NCBI GenBank assembly: GCA_016617855.1
Contig: JAECUM010001097.1
Location: 1-64,000 of the forward strand
Source of the DNA: Megalonaias nervosa
Lineage: Eukaryota; Mollusca; Bivalvia; Unionida; Unionidae
Length of the DNA stretch: 64,000 nucleotides
Direction of reading: 5' to 3'
Position 1 is the stretch's first letter. The number at the start of each line of letters is the position of its first letter. Under the pieces are notes generated by a model. That model was given only the letters and a program-made list of their open reading frames with translations, was not told the DNA's origin and made no database searches. The translations under genes were made by a program, and so were the position numbers. Below, piece after piece: positions 19,281 through 28,960 of the stretch.

Positions 19281-19372
19281 TATCTTTAGCATTTTTGGAG
19301 ACTCGAACACACGAGAGTCTGCACAACTTCGATCTACGTCCAACCGTCTTACCACTTCGGCCATCGCTCTCT
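19281..19372 (-). other. tRNA-like segment (degenerate tRNA or SINE head)
   Basis: On the minus strand a box A-like TGGCCGAAGTGG and a box B-like GTTCGAGTC occur in the right order at a spacing that fits a tRNA with a long variable arm (Ser/Leu type). I cannot fold a good anticodon stem or acceptor stem, so a working tRNA is unlikely. A tRNA-derived SINE head is the best guess; GTTGGACGTAGA also recurs about 200 bp further along (near 19110). Confidence 0.4.
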
Positions 19373-19720
19373 TATCAATAATATAGTTAAATTTAAGTAC
19401 ATATAATATATTTGCGCTATCTCACAGAACTTGTATTACTAATAGAATGTAGAACTGTACTTCAGTTTTTCAAAATTCATAAAATAATTTGCACGTATAA
19501 GTTATAGTTCGTTAAGGTAACAGACAGACGGACTAATACGCTATACACGTATATACAACTGGGTTTGTACAGGTAACGACGTAGTAGTAAGGGAAATAAT
19601 CGTTTAATTTACTCCGCAGAGAGAGATAGCCGAGTTATCTCGCTTTATTATATATACAATTGATTTAATCATAGAAATTGATTATTATTCAGATTTTAAT
19701 GATTTTGATTAGTAAACTGC

Positions 19721-20300
19721 CCATCAGATAAAGAAAATTATGACCATTTCATTAACAATAGTACCATTTAGCCCATCAGATAAAGAAATTTGTAACTATT
19801 TCATGAATCAGAGGACCTATTTACCCATCAGATAAAGTAATTTTGACAGAAATCATTAATCAGAGGACCTATTTACCCATCAGATAAAGAAATTTGTAAC
19901 TATTTCATTAATTAGAGTATGTATTTACCCATCAGATAAAGTAATTTTGACAGAAATCATGAATCAGAGGACCTATTTACCCATCAGATAAAGTAATTTT
20001 GACAGAAATCATGAATCAGAGGACCTATTTACCCATCAGATAAAGTAATTTTGACAGAAATCAACAACAACATTAAATATAATAAATGATTGGATATTTA
20101 TTTATTATCGTTTATTCTGATTATTTATTTTTGATTCTATTATGATTTTGATCATTTATTCTGTTTTTGATTAGTAATTTACCCATCAGATAAAGAAATC
20201 TGTAGATATTTCATGAATCAGAGAATCTATTTACCCATCAGATTGAGAAATTTGTAACTATTTCATGAATCAGAGTATATATTTACCCATCAGATTAAGA
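19721..20300. repeat. 52 bp tandem repeat array, about ten units
   Basis: The core CCATCAGATAAAG starts at 19721, 19773, 19825, 19877, 19929, 19981 and 20033, then at 20183, 20235 and 20287 (last two with variant AGATTGAG/AGATTAAG). The spacing is exactly 52 bp except for one 150 bp gap. Units also share AATCATGAATCAGAGGACC-like sequence. This is a minisatellite inside the element, directly downstream of the minor capsid gene. Confidence 0.95.
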
Positions 20301-20382
20301 AAAATCACTAAAAAAAATATATTATTTCAGAATCAGATTATTTTTTCCCCTTATTATATTAGGAAATATTTACTCGGGCGTT

Positions 20383-20757
20383 CTATGAGCGTATATACAA
20401 ATTAATATTAAGAGATTCTTGTCTTAGATCCAAAATGTTTCCTGCCTGGTCAGTGAGTTTGAAATTTATTCTTGTCAGAAATGGATTATGAACTCGCAGG
20501 TACACGGGGTTAATTGGCTCAGACACAATTAACCACCCGGGCGGATCTTTAGGACTAAATGTATATAGTATATACCCCTGTTGGGCCTGGTTAGATTTTG
20601 AAAGATCTACTTGATAACTGTCATCAATTACGTCACATACTAAATTGACCGCGATCGTAGATGTTATATTAACAATACCAGGTGAGATATGGCGACCTCC
20701 ACCATGTGGATCATTATTATGTCTTAGAATAGTTGGTGTCGGTATTAATTTTTCCAT
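20383..20757 (-). CDS. Minor capsid (penton-like) protein, C-terminal frame
   Basis: 124 codons. The sequence has a beta-rich domain with NITSTIAVNLVCDVIDDSY near residues 26-44 and ends FKLTDQAGNILDLRQESL, a pattern I know from the end of a minor capsid protein family of adintovirus/Polinton elements. Its ATG overlaps the stop of the upstream 376-codon frame by 13 bp in a different phase, at GGAAAAATTAAT. In relatives I believe both parts form one protein, so this is either a frameshift (mutational or programmed) or a true gene pair. The stop at 20383 borders the 52 bp repeat region. Confidence 0.6.
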   Translation of the reverse strand: MEKLIPTPTILRHNNDPHGGGRHISPGIVNITSTIAVNLVCDVIDDSYQVDLSKSNQAQQGYILYTFSPKDPPGWLIVSEPINPVYLRVHNPFLTRINFKLTDQAGNILDLRQESLNINLYIRS

Positions 20758-21875
20758 GAATCACATATTCTTTTAAAGTGTTCATCAATAAGATCATTAA
20801 CTGACTTCTTTAGCTCTTCAGAGTTAAATCCAGGAATTATAAATGTTGATAGTTGTTCTCGCGTAATTCCGAAATGTTTTAGAAATATTGTTGTGAATAG
20901 AAGATTTAGTCTAACACCCTGAGATGGACCGTCTTCATTAACTATATACAACCCTCTATAGCGTTTATCTGCTGCTATGTTCACTAATCTTTTTTCTCTG
21001 TTAACAATAATATCATTCATGAACTCTAGGTCTGAAGCAACTTGATTCAAATGTTGTATTGCTTCAATTATTTGATTTTTTAAGTCATCGTTGTAGGAAG
21101 TGCTAATGCTGGAAAATAAATTTCTTAGATCATTAAGTACACGTCCGTGTTCAGACTTAATTGTACTAGCATATGAATTTATTTCATCAACATCAAGTAC
21201 TATTATTTTACCTTTTTTACCATCAACTATTTTTGTAAAATGGGTTTCTGTTTTATCTATATAATGTATAACTCCATCACCAAAATATCGTCGCCATGGA
21301 TAAGCATTTTTTTCTGTTCGATATTCTGGAGGTTTTATAAATTTTTTAACGTCTATGACGAAGTCGGATCGTTGCGGTTCTGGTGGTCCTTGATAAACCT
21401 GTGGATCTTCAGGCCATCCTAATACTGATCTAATCGAACTTTGATAAATATCTACAGAGTAATCAGGGGAATTTATTTCAATAACCGCAGATAGTGTTGG
21501 TTCGTAGACAGTAATTGCTATTTTTGATTCTTTTCCTGTAATAGATTTAATTCTGCGTTGGAACTCATCATTAATCTGCTCTATTTGATAACTGCCCGTT
21601 GGAATAGCAACTACTTGCCAATCAGGAGTTCCATCAGGCTTATTCTTATTAGCAAATACTAATGAATTATTTGGCTGTAGTCCACCAAATGGTTTTGATC
21701 TAATATTGGGCCAGCTATAATAAACTCGCAATTGTGCTAATGCTATTTCTTTTGCAGGAATTGATGTTGGAAAATTGACACTAAACTCAGGATTGGTCGA
21801 ACTTAACGATATCATAGTAGTTTTTGACGGAGTCGTATTAGTAACGATCTGCTGAAGTAACTCCCTGTCTGTCAT
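20745..21875 (-). CDS. Minor capsid (penton-like) protein, N-terminal frame
   Basis: 376 codons from the ATG at 21875, preceded by an AATAATAATA stretch. Residues 29-60 (EFSVNFP, ALAQLRVYYSWPN) and 91-102 (IPTGSYQIEQIN), then SVLGWPED near 149-156, match a family of structural proteins next to the capsid gene in adintoviruses/Polintons. This family probably forms the penton or another minor capsid component. Residues 230-376 are helical and charged and may be a lineage-specific extension. The start overlaps the end of the upstream membrane-protein gene by 38 bp. The virion role is inferred by analogy. Confidence 0.65.
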   Translation of the reverse strand: MTDRELLQQIVTNTTPSKTTMISLSSTNPEFSVNFPTSIPAKEIALAQLRVYYSWPNIRSKPFGGLQPNNSLVFANKNKPDGTPDWQVVAIPTGSYQIEQINDEFQRRIKSITGKESKIAITVYEPTLSAVIEINSPDYSVDIYQSSIRSVLGWPEDPQVYQGPPEPQRSDFVIDVKKFIKPPEYRTEKNAYPWRRYFGDGVIHYIDKTETHFTKIVDGKKGKIIVLDVDEINSYASTIKSEHGRVLNDLRNLFSSISTSYNDDLKNQIIEAIQHLNQVASDLEFMNDIIVNREKRLVNIAADKRYRGLYIVNEDGPSQGVRLNLLFTTIFLKHFGITREQLSTFIIPGFNSEELKKSVNDLIDEHFKRICDSWKN

Positions 21876-22374
21876 TATTATTATTGTTGTTATTTAATTC
21901 GTTAAAATCATTAGCGATCACCTTAAAAGCGTCATCATAGGTTTTCATCATCATCGCGAATTCAGTATCGGCTATTTCACCATCACTGACACACGAAGAA
22001 ATATACAAAGATAATTTAGAACATGCATCTGCCACTGTATGTAATTTAATCATATAATCGTGCAATTTAGCATTTGTACAGGTATCTATCTTTTTGGTTA
22101 TAATGCCGAGAACTCCAGCAATAGTCGTTGATGCTGAAACAATAATGGTTATAACAGTAGGTGCTGTCATCGTCAACATTGATAATAATAATCCTATTCC
22201 AGCAATAACAGCAGAAACCGAGTAAACAACTACATCGATGACAACTATACGTCTTTTGTATTTTTTTATTTTCGTGTTATAATAGTCGATAAAATTATTT
22301 AGTTTCGTGAGACGCTCACATACCTGATTGCATCTGTAACGTTGAACGTCGATGCGAGACTGAGGTTGATCCAT
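21838..22374 (-). CDS. Two-span membrane protein of the virion gene cluster
   Basis: 178 residues from the ATG at 22374. An amphipathic N-terminal part (1-42) is followed by two adjacent hydrophobic segments (about 43-67 and 71-92) that would form a membrane hairpin, then a helical C-terminal part with several cysteines and an Asn run near the end. No signal peptide and no family recognised. It lies between the capsid and minor capsid genes on the same strand, so a role in virion assembly or in an inner membrane is possible but unproven. A partial second copy is at 1-476. Confidence 0.65.
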   Translation of the reverse strand: MDQPQSRIDVQRYRCNQVCERLTKLNNFIDYYNTKIKKYKRRIVVIDVVVYSVSAVIAGIGLLLSMLTMTAPTVITIIVSASTTIAGVLGIITKKIDTCTNAKLHDYMIKLHTVADACSKLSLYISSCVSDGEIADTEFAMMMKTYDDAFKVIANDFNELNNNNNNNDRQGVTSADRY

Positions 22375-22395
22375 TATACTAACAACGTCATTTAA

Positions 22396-23322
22396 TTAAG
22401 TTTCAGTCACGAATTCTAGGCACCACCAGTAACGTCTCGGAGGCATTTCCGTTGATATCAGAGTAAAGATTTCTTTGATGTTCTTGGTTAGCATCACCAA
22501 TAGAGGATTACGATATTGTAACCGATCTTCTTCAGGTACTGTTGGAGTCATCACTGGCATCTACAATGAAAGTTTTGTCAGAATTACTCTACCAGCATCA
22601 CCAGCGGGTCGCCATATTGCATCATTGTCAGTTGCTTTTCGTACAAGTACAACCGTATGCTTAGCTCCGAAAATGACTTTTCTGACATTTCTACAGAATC
22701 CAAAGATATGTGATAGTGGAATGGCACATGAAAATGCTCTTCTTCCACCACGCAACATTGCTCGACGTGATCTAAATCCTAAGTTAAAATCTGGATCTAC
22801 ATTAATAATTATATTTTGTATATCAGCGTTGGCGTTTCTAGCATGGTTTTGTGGGCGTCCTATATCATACTGTCGATACTCTGGAGAATCAGTTGTATCC
22901 TTTGCAAACATCATTGATGGACCAGCCGATCTTGAATAATCGTCGCTGTATCTTGCAAGACCAAGTATTGTCGTTGCAACGTCAACTTCTTTCTGAATTG
23001 ATTCAATATTTTTTCCGTCAATCATATACGTGGCGCTATCAAATAACGCCATAATACCATTATTAACAAAACCGACACTAACATCGTCTCCATATGCTAC
23101 TGGTGCTGCAGGAGCAGCGTTATTTAAAATTTCACATTCTACTTCAATAAAAGCCTCAGCGGGTAAGAAATACCTACTTGTATCCTGAACTTGTAGTTCA
23201 ATTCGTCCACGCTGATCTGGAATTCGAGCGTCATAAGAATAATATTGATAATCACGCACAGACTCATCTTTAAGTACTGGTGCGTCCATGTCAAATGCGG
23301 GATCAGATATACGCTTGAACAT
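22396..23322 (-). pseudogene. Major capsid protein (hexon-like jelly roll), copy B, interrupted by an in-frame stop
   Basis: Equivalent to 498-1424 in copy A: 253 codons from the ATG at 23322 to a TAG at 22561-22563, then 54 further open codons in the same phase to a TAA at 22396-22398. It is nearly identical to copy A, with one amino acid difference noted (Asp to Glu in the segment near residue 112). The conserved HIFGFC...KHTVVLVR block lies shortly before the TAG. Full adintovirus/Polinton capsid proteins are usually longer, so a part may be missing even beyond the stop. Major capsid protein of an icosahedral double-stranded DNA virus by family resemblance. Confidence 0.77.
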
Positions 23323-23336
23323 CTTTATTATAAATA

Positions 23337-23801
23337 TTATCGTCTAAAACGAAGACCACTTCGGGAAGTGAGACCACTTCCTGCTATCAGACTAGCGGTT
23401 ATATTTTTTTCTTTTTCTGACATTGGTACATCAGCCAACTCTGCTAGTTTTTGATTCGCAGCTTGATTTATTATTTTACTGACATTTGCAGGCATTACTT
23501 CAGTACTAGGTAATTTTACAGGTTGAGGGTTTCGTCGTATTAATCGTGCTAACCTATCTTTAATCGCTGAAAATGCTTTACTAGCAACATTACCCATAGC
23601 ACCAATACCTTTTTCACGAACAACATCAATAGCTTTCATTCCCAGTTGCTTTGCGATCGGTATTGCTTTTGGGGATATCCTTCTAAATAGACCCTGAACA
23701 ACATCACCTAGTCCATCTCCGTAGGTTGTTTTGTATACTGGTAATCGTGAGTTTATTACCCTGACCAAGGTTGGTCCACGGTGAGTACTATATACGATCA
23801 T
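23337..23801 (-). CDS. Small basic virion (core/minor capsid-like) protein, copy B, full length
   Basis: The likely start is the ATG at 23801 (154 codons), after TATAATAAA. The protein contains YGDGLGDVVQGLFRR, an Ala/Lys/Ile-rich helical middle and a Gly-Ser/Arg-rich tail ending RSGLRFRR. Small basic Gly/Ala/Lys proteins of this kind accompany the capsid gene in adintovirus/Polinton elements and may bind DNA in the virion, like adenovirus core proteins. Copy A has one extra T in a homopolymer and loses the tail, so this copy probably shows the original end. It sits 14 bp upstream of the capsid start. Confidence 0.65.
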   Translation of the reverse strand: MIVYSTHRGPTLVRVINSRLPVYKTTYGDGLGDVVQGLFRRISPKAIPIAKQLGMKAIDVVREKGIGAMGNVASKAFSAIKDRLARLIRRNPQPVKLPSTEVMPANVSKIINQAANQKLAELADVPMSEKEKNITASLIAGSGLTSRSGLRFRR

Positions 23802-23994
23802 TTTATTATAGTAATTGTATTTAATTACGTACTTAGTCACTATAGTAGTCATCGGCAATTTCATTAATAAGAGACTGATAAACATCAACGTCCATGATAC
23901 CACCAGTAAATAACCGTCTACAGATATCAGCTGCTTCATTAATTATTTCTGTAGAATTATTACCAGATCGTTTTCCTCCGATGAGGATTTCTAG

Positions 23995-24858
23995 TCATTC
24001 AACGTCAGAGATAACGTTATTAGGACATAGAATAAGATCACTTCCATGAGTAGTAAATCCACTTCCACTTACGTTGCCAGAAGAGGTGTCTGACGGCCAA
24101 TATTCTTCTTCCTCATCTTCCTTTTTGCTTAGTTTTTGTTGTTTTGCAGATTGTTGTTGTGGTGGTAGTGGTGGTAATATTTGTGGCAATTGTTGTTGTG
24201 GTGGTGGTGGTGATAGCAGTGGTGATCGTGGTGATTTAAATCGTGGTTGTTTTTGTGGTTTTGGAGATTGTGGCAATTGTTTAGCTTTTTCTTTTATATA
24301 GTTATGTACAGCCTCATCAAATTCATTAAAATATTTAATATCTTTATTAGATCTAATTTCTGGAATATCAGTATATATTCGATATACATCCTTAATCCAA
24401 TTAGCAGAGTTCAGAGATTTAACATGTTCTGGTTTTACATATTTTTGTCTTTTATAATATCCAAATGCGGCAATATCAAATAATTGGTCTCTGTCCTTGA
24501 TAGCAGCAATACCTTCAGGTGTAAATTTATCTATTATCTTAATTTTGGTTTTTGGTTGTCGTGGTTGTGGTTGTGGTTGTGGTTGAGCCCCAGGTTGAGC
24601 AGCTTGAATACGACCGGCAATATCAGCAGGTAATGTTTCAAGAGCTCTTTGTGTTGCCACAGTTGCTGTAACAATTTTCTTTGTTGGTTCGACAATTGGT
24701 TTAAATAATTGTTTTGTATCCTCTTCAAATTCAACATGAGATTCTTGTCGTTCTTGTAATTGTTGTCGAACAGCATCACGAACAGGTAAATATTTTCTGA
24801 TTGCTTCTAGTCGCTCTCGTGCTAATCTAGCTGAATGAGGTTCTCCGATGACAACCAT
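23995..24858 (-). CDS. Conserved hypothetical virion-cluster protein, Pro/Gln-rich, copy B
   Basis: 287 codons from the ATG at 24858; see 2098-2961 for the domain layout. It differs from copy A by one Glu-to-Lys change (YYKRQK). The TGA at 23995-23997 is again followed by 53 open codons in the same phase. It is the first gene inside the right terminal repeat, with TATAAATATTATTAAT before its ATG. Function unknown. Confidence 0.65.
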   Translation of the reverse strand: MVVIGEPHSARLARERLEAIRKYLPVRDAVRQQLQERQESHVEFEEDTKQLFKPIVEPTKKIVTATVATQRALETLPADIAGRIQAAQPGAQPQPQPQPRQPKTKIKIIDKFTPEGIAAIKDRDQLFDIAAFGYYKRQKYVKPEHVKSLNSANWIKDVYRIYTDIPEIRSNKDIKYFNEFDEAVHNYIKEKAKQLPQSPKPQKQPRFKSPRSPLLSPPPPQQQLPQILPPLPPQQQSAKQQKLSKKEDEEEEYWPSDTSSGNVSGSGFTTHGSDLILCPNNVISDVE

Positions 24859-24882
24859 ATTAATAATATTTATACTGACTAT

Positions 24883-25160
24883 TTAATTACAGCAGCAGGC
24901 AGGGTGAACGACAAAAATTGAGCGACCCGGCCAGTAAACTAAACGCATTATAACATAAAAAACAAAAAAACAAAAATAAAATAACAAAAATGAGCTAACC
25001 CAAACGATTTATTATTCGTTTTTCAAACTATACGGTAATACTAAAAGCTAGGAGGTTCGGTTTAGCGTTATTGACCTTATTTTTTCAGCCTCTGTAGGAA
25101 CCTTATGTTTTTAGACAAATGACGATTCAGACAAGTGGTCTGTTCATCCTGCCTGCTGCT
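24883..25160. repeat. Right terminal inverted repeat of element B
   Basis: Inverted match to 11617-11894. It holds the 19-mer AGCAGCAGGCAGGGTGAAC at 24891-24909 and its complement, with one mismatch (GTTCATCC for GTTCACCC), at the outer end 25142-25160. It is followed by the TTATG target copy at 25161-25165. Confidence 0.95.
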
Positions 25161-25496
25161 TTATGTGTAGCTGCATTAATCTGTGTTGAATTTGGATTGG
25201 AAGAGGAAAAGATATTGTGGGCACGTGCAACCTAGGATGGCTCGTATGACGTGTGCAGACATTTAAACATAAAGGTATTATTCATCATTTGGAAATGTAC
25301 AATGAAGTGATGATATTCAAAGCATAGGACATGATAGAATTGATGAGATGTTAACTAAATTTCTGAGAAACATGGATTAAAATATGAAAGGTAAGGTGTG
25401 ATTTTTGCTATTGACTAATATCAATTGCCAAGTCCAAATTATATTAGGAATACAATAATTCTGCCAAACACCATTTCTCAATTCAATGAATAAGAT

Positions 25497-26072
25497 TTAA
25501 TCTTTAAAAATCAGTCCTGATGCTACATTTGAGTCTAGATAGAAGAAGGATAACAGGGTATTACAAGTTACCACTTCTTTATTATAGTATGCACGTGCAC
25601 GTTTGAACCATATTGTATACTTGTATTCAGCGCATAATAGGAGGCACAAGTCCTCAAATTCAGGTTTGGAGAACGAGGCCTTGTTGGGAAAAAGACCTAA
25701 TTTAAGGAAAGTATAGAATGTATTGAAAGAGTTTCCGGTTAGTTTCATCATGCATTTAACAATTAAATCTTGTAGGGGATAGACAAGTTTACATTCCAAA
25801 AATAAATGGTCCACAGTTTTGATATCGCCGCAAAAGGTGCATAATTTTGATTGAGAAATTCGTTTCAAATACTTTATGGACGGGTAGGATATCATGGATG
25901 GTTTTAAAACACATATCTCTAGTGATTGATCTGTAAATTTATTATGCAAATGTTTTGGAGGACTGCTTCTTTTTTTGTTTTGTTTTTTGTTTTTTGAGGA
26001 GTTTTTTCTTGTCCTTGTAGAGTTAGTAGTATTAGTGATATTGCTGTAGGAAGGTAGCGTCGAGTCTAGCAT
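25497..26072 (-). pseudogene. LINE 3' remnant, U2
   Basis: Same fragment as 3600-4176. Here a one-base difference (GATTGATCTG instead of GATTGGATCTG) makes a single 191-codon open frame, but that frame lacks the DMCFKTIHDILP motif phase and is not evidence of function. The zinc-knuckle-like CTFCGD...HLFLEC pattern is kept. Confidence 0.6.
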
Positions 26073-27997
26073 TGGTCTGTGGACGACGATGTGTGTTGCG
26101 CTGGTTTGGGCTTCGAAGTCATAGTTGACTTTTGGGGGTTCATAAGAGACGTGTTATTCTCTGAAGATCACATTCTCTTACCTCGTGGTAAACAGGAATG
26201 TTCGTGTGTTATATTTTCTTTGATCTGCTAGCTACCAGTCAGTTGGAAAGAGTTTTGTACAGTGGGTTTTGAAAGCTGTTCGCTGCCATCGTGACATTTG
26301 TAATGGTTTAACATGGTTTCCATCATGCGTAGATTGAGTCGTCTTCTTGGAAAGATTAGTATCCATTTGGGAAGTTCTGAAGGACAATTCATAGCACATG
26401 ACAATTAATTGGCAGCATGGGCTAGTGATATTGCATACCATTGAATAATTTAATCAATTATGTGATAATGTTTGGTCTGTGCTTTCGGGAGAACCAATAT
26501 ATTTCGCGCAGGTGCGATAAGGTCTTTTGGGAGACGTGTTATCCTGGTGGAAAGGCAATCTCCAGACCTGAGCTTTTCGGGTAAACAGGAATGGTCCTGT
26601 GTTACATGTGTTGTCTTGTTAGAGATCTGTGTTGCGTAGTCGTTCCTGCAGCATATTCCGAAGGTTGTTATGGGAGAATTTGACCCCGGATAGCTAGTCG
26701 GAACAGTTTTATGTTGGATTCAACTGAGTAAATTTGTGTTCATTGTTGACATTTAGTTTTCTTCTAAGCAATCAGTGATTCCAAGAAAAAGTTTTATGTA
26801 AGATGTGAGCGACGAGTCGTAAGAAACAAGCTCATTTATTCTGAGGTTTATATGAATCATATTGGGAATCATTAATCGGGTTGGTGGTTGATTTTAGGGG
26901 AGTAATCTATTTTGATTCATGACCACATAAGTGTGACGTCTGTGTCACTCGAGGACGAGTGATTTTTGAAGGATGGGGTAATGTAATAAATTTGGAGTAT
27001 GCACATTTGTTTATAGCGCTCGGTTGTAAGGATTTCTTAGATGTTTGTGATTATTTGTTTATTATGGGAAGTCGGTCCTGGGGAAATATTCCTAAAACGG
27101 AAATAATATGTCAATTACTAGGTGCACGGAGTGAAGTGTTAGTGAGTTTCCATGATGCCATGGTTGACTTTTAGTGAATTCAGATCCAAACGGCATGAGT
27201 GTAACTGTTGTACCATAGTCCCTATTAAAATCTAGTGGTGTACATTGGTGGTGTGACTGCAGTGGCACTATTTACGGTAGGAGACCGGTAAATTACACAA
27301 AGGAATAAACAAGAAGGGACTCGGCAGATACCGTTCATGTCGACATCGTGGCAAATGTGATGCAGTTGTACTGGCGAAATGTGCCTTGAAACCATGAATT
27401 GACTGGCCTAAGGTGGCGTAGTAAAAATAGTTCCCTGTCTTAAAGGATAGTTGGATAGTTTCTACGGCGTGAACTGCTGACGGTACGGAAACCTGATGAA
27501 GAGAAACCATGCAGATGTGCGGTTATATATATCTGGCAAGTTGTGAGATCTGTGGTCTTGCATTGATTAGAGTAAACTTATGTATAGAATGGACACGTCG
27601 GGCTTTCTAATTTAAAACTGAGGTTGTCTAGAAGTCTTTGGAAATTTGAGGTAAACTTATGACTTCTAGCGGAATAGCGCCATGGTTTGACACCGCTCGG
27701 TCAAGCAAATACCCCTGGCTTATAATAATATATAGCATCGATGCAACAGGCCATATAGTATGAGGATCTAACTAGATCGAAGTTGCTTATATTCAACCTC
27801 ACGAACATGTGCTGTTCTTGATAGTTTGTACCACCATTGCTCCTTAAGAGCTAATCATGCGGGTTTTATGTCAGAATAAACTTAGTTATTTCTGTTCCAA
27901 TTGTAAATATCAGTGGTTGTTATTTGGAAAATAACTGTCCATATCACGAAGGATTACTAACTCTGTGTGTGCTTCTGTGTGAGTGTGTGTGTGTGTG

Positions 27998-28082
<85 letters not shown>

Positions 28083-28084
<2 letters not shown>

Positions 28085-28310
28085 GCATTTTTAAAGTAGT
28101 TTTCACAATTTTGCAGTGATATTGCGACGATGTCTGCGGTGGGGCAGTTTATAGTGGTGTGTAGCACTGGGGCATCATGCTGAGCGCCAAGCGAGGTAGG
28201 TGTTAGTACCATTTTTATAAGTCTTTGGTAAGACTCGACCTGGCTTCTAACCCGCGACCTCCCACATCCGAGGCGGACGCTCTAACCAGTAGGCCACTGG
28301 AGCGGCCACT
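28083..28310 (-). mobile_element. tRNA-derived SINE, U2
   Basis: Copy of the 6164-6391 SINE at the same place in the unit, with box A and box B conserved and a longer GA/TG tail tract (27965-28082). Confidence 0.75.
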
Positions 28311-28620
28311 GTTAACTCGTAACAACTAAACCATTTGCGATCTTCAAGAGAAGCCAAACGCTGTGACTCTCATCAAGTTAGTGCGCACGATAGTTCTTTG
28401 AATAAAGTAAAAACTTAAACTTCCATGAAGTGTCAGTCATCATGATGTAAAATTCTTGGGCAGAATTTAGGATTGCATATGAAGTTTTCTTTTGAGCATT
28501 ATATATAAATTTATGTTTGATTTTAATGAAAACAAAATAAATATTTATATTTATATTTCAAATTCTTCTGCTAACTTTGATAAAAACAAAAAAGAAATCG
28601 TTGCAAAAACTATATTCTCT

Positions 28621-28918
28621 TCAAGATTGCACAGTGAGGTCCGACATGAGGAGCCTGATCTCTTTTGTAAGCTCCTTTTCCTTTCTCTCTTGTACTGAAC
28701 TTCTATATAGCCTCCTGCTGGTTCTGGAGCTTTTGTCGAATTTTTCAAGCAGACCTGAAGCCTTTCGTCGCCCACCTTTAAAGTTTTCTCTGCGAATCCT
28801 TCCTGTTGTGCTTTCTTGTTGCCATTGGCCCTGTTGTTGGAGGAGGTCACATGCCGTCCTTGCCTCCCTGTAAATTATGAATTTATGATTAAAAATTCTC
28901 AGTAAAATCTATATCCGT

Positions 28919-28960
<42 letters not shown>

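Larger units (their letters stand above)
18856..20382. other. Element non-coding region between early-type and virion gene blocks
   Basis: About 1.5 kb without a supported gene. It holds a 38 bp direct repeat (19006-19043 and 19060-19097), a tRNA-like segment (about 19281-19372, minus), a short hairpin-like GAGATA...TATCTC near 19630 beside a TTATTATATATA stretch, and the 52 bp tandem repeat array (19721-20300). Its position between divergently arranged gene blocks would suit a replication or transcription control region, but nothing proves this. A 113-codon minus frame across 18985-19326 is explained by the repeats. Confidence 0.65.
11617..25160. mobile_element. Complete adintovirus/Polinton (Maverick)-like integrated element, copy B, 13,544 bp, defective
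   Basis: It is bounded by 278 bp terminal inverted repeats and a TTATG target duplication. It encodes an A32-like packaging ATPase, a parvovirus-type phospholipase A2 protein, a retroviral-type integrase, a B-family polymerase joined to an SF1 helicase, a hexon-like capsid protein and a minor capsid-like protein. This set defines the adintovirus/Polinton lineage of double-stranded DNA viruses and transposons. Polymerase and integrase are broken by stops and a frameshift, and the capsid by one stop, so this copy cannot move by itself. No adenain-type cysteine protease was seen. The terminal repeats differ at about nine positions, indicating age, whereas copies A and B differ far less. Confidence 0.93.

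Noticed and set aside
18985..19326. 113-codon minus-strand frame in the element non-coding region
   Set aside because: It runs through the 38 bp direct repeats and the tRNA-like segment. Its own internal repeat (ITICIYSCSYNH) is just the DNA duplication, and the start context lacks the usual TATA-like stretch.
19721..20300. 52 bp repeats as a CRISPR array
   Set aside because: Whole 52 bp units are similar, with no unique spacers, no short palindromic repeat and no cas genes, in an animal genome. It is a minisatellite.
13089..24858. Reassigned stop codons as explanation of the interrupted element genes
   Set aside because: TAA, TAG and TGA all interrupt frames, a frameshift is present as well, and intact element genes end at ordinary stops. 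Decay is simpler.
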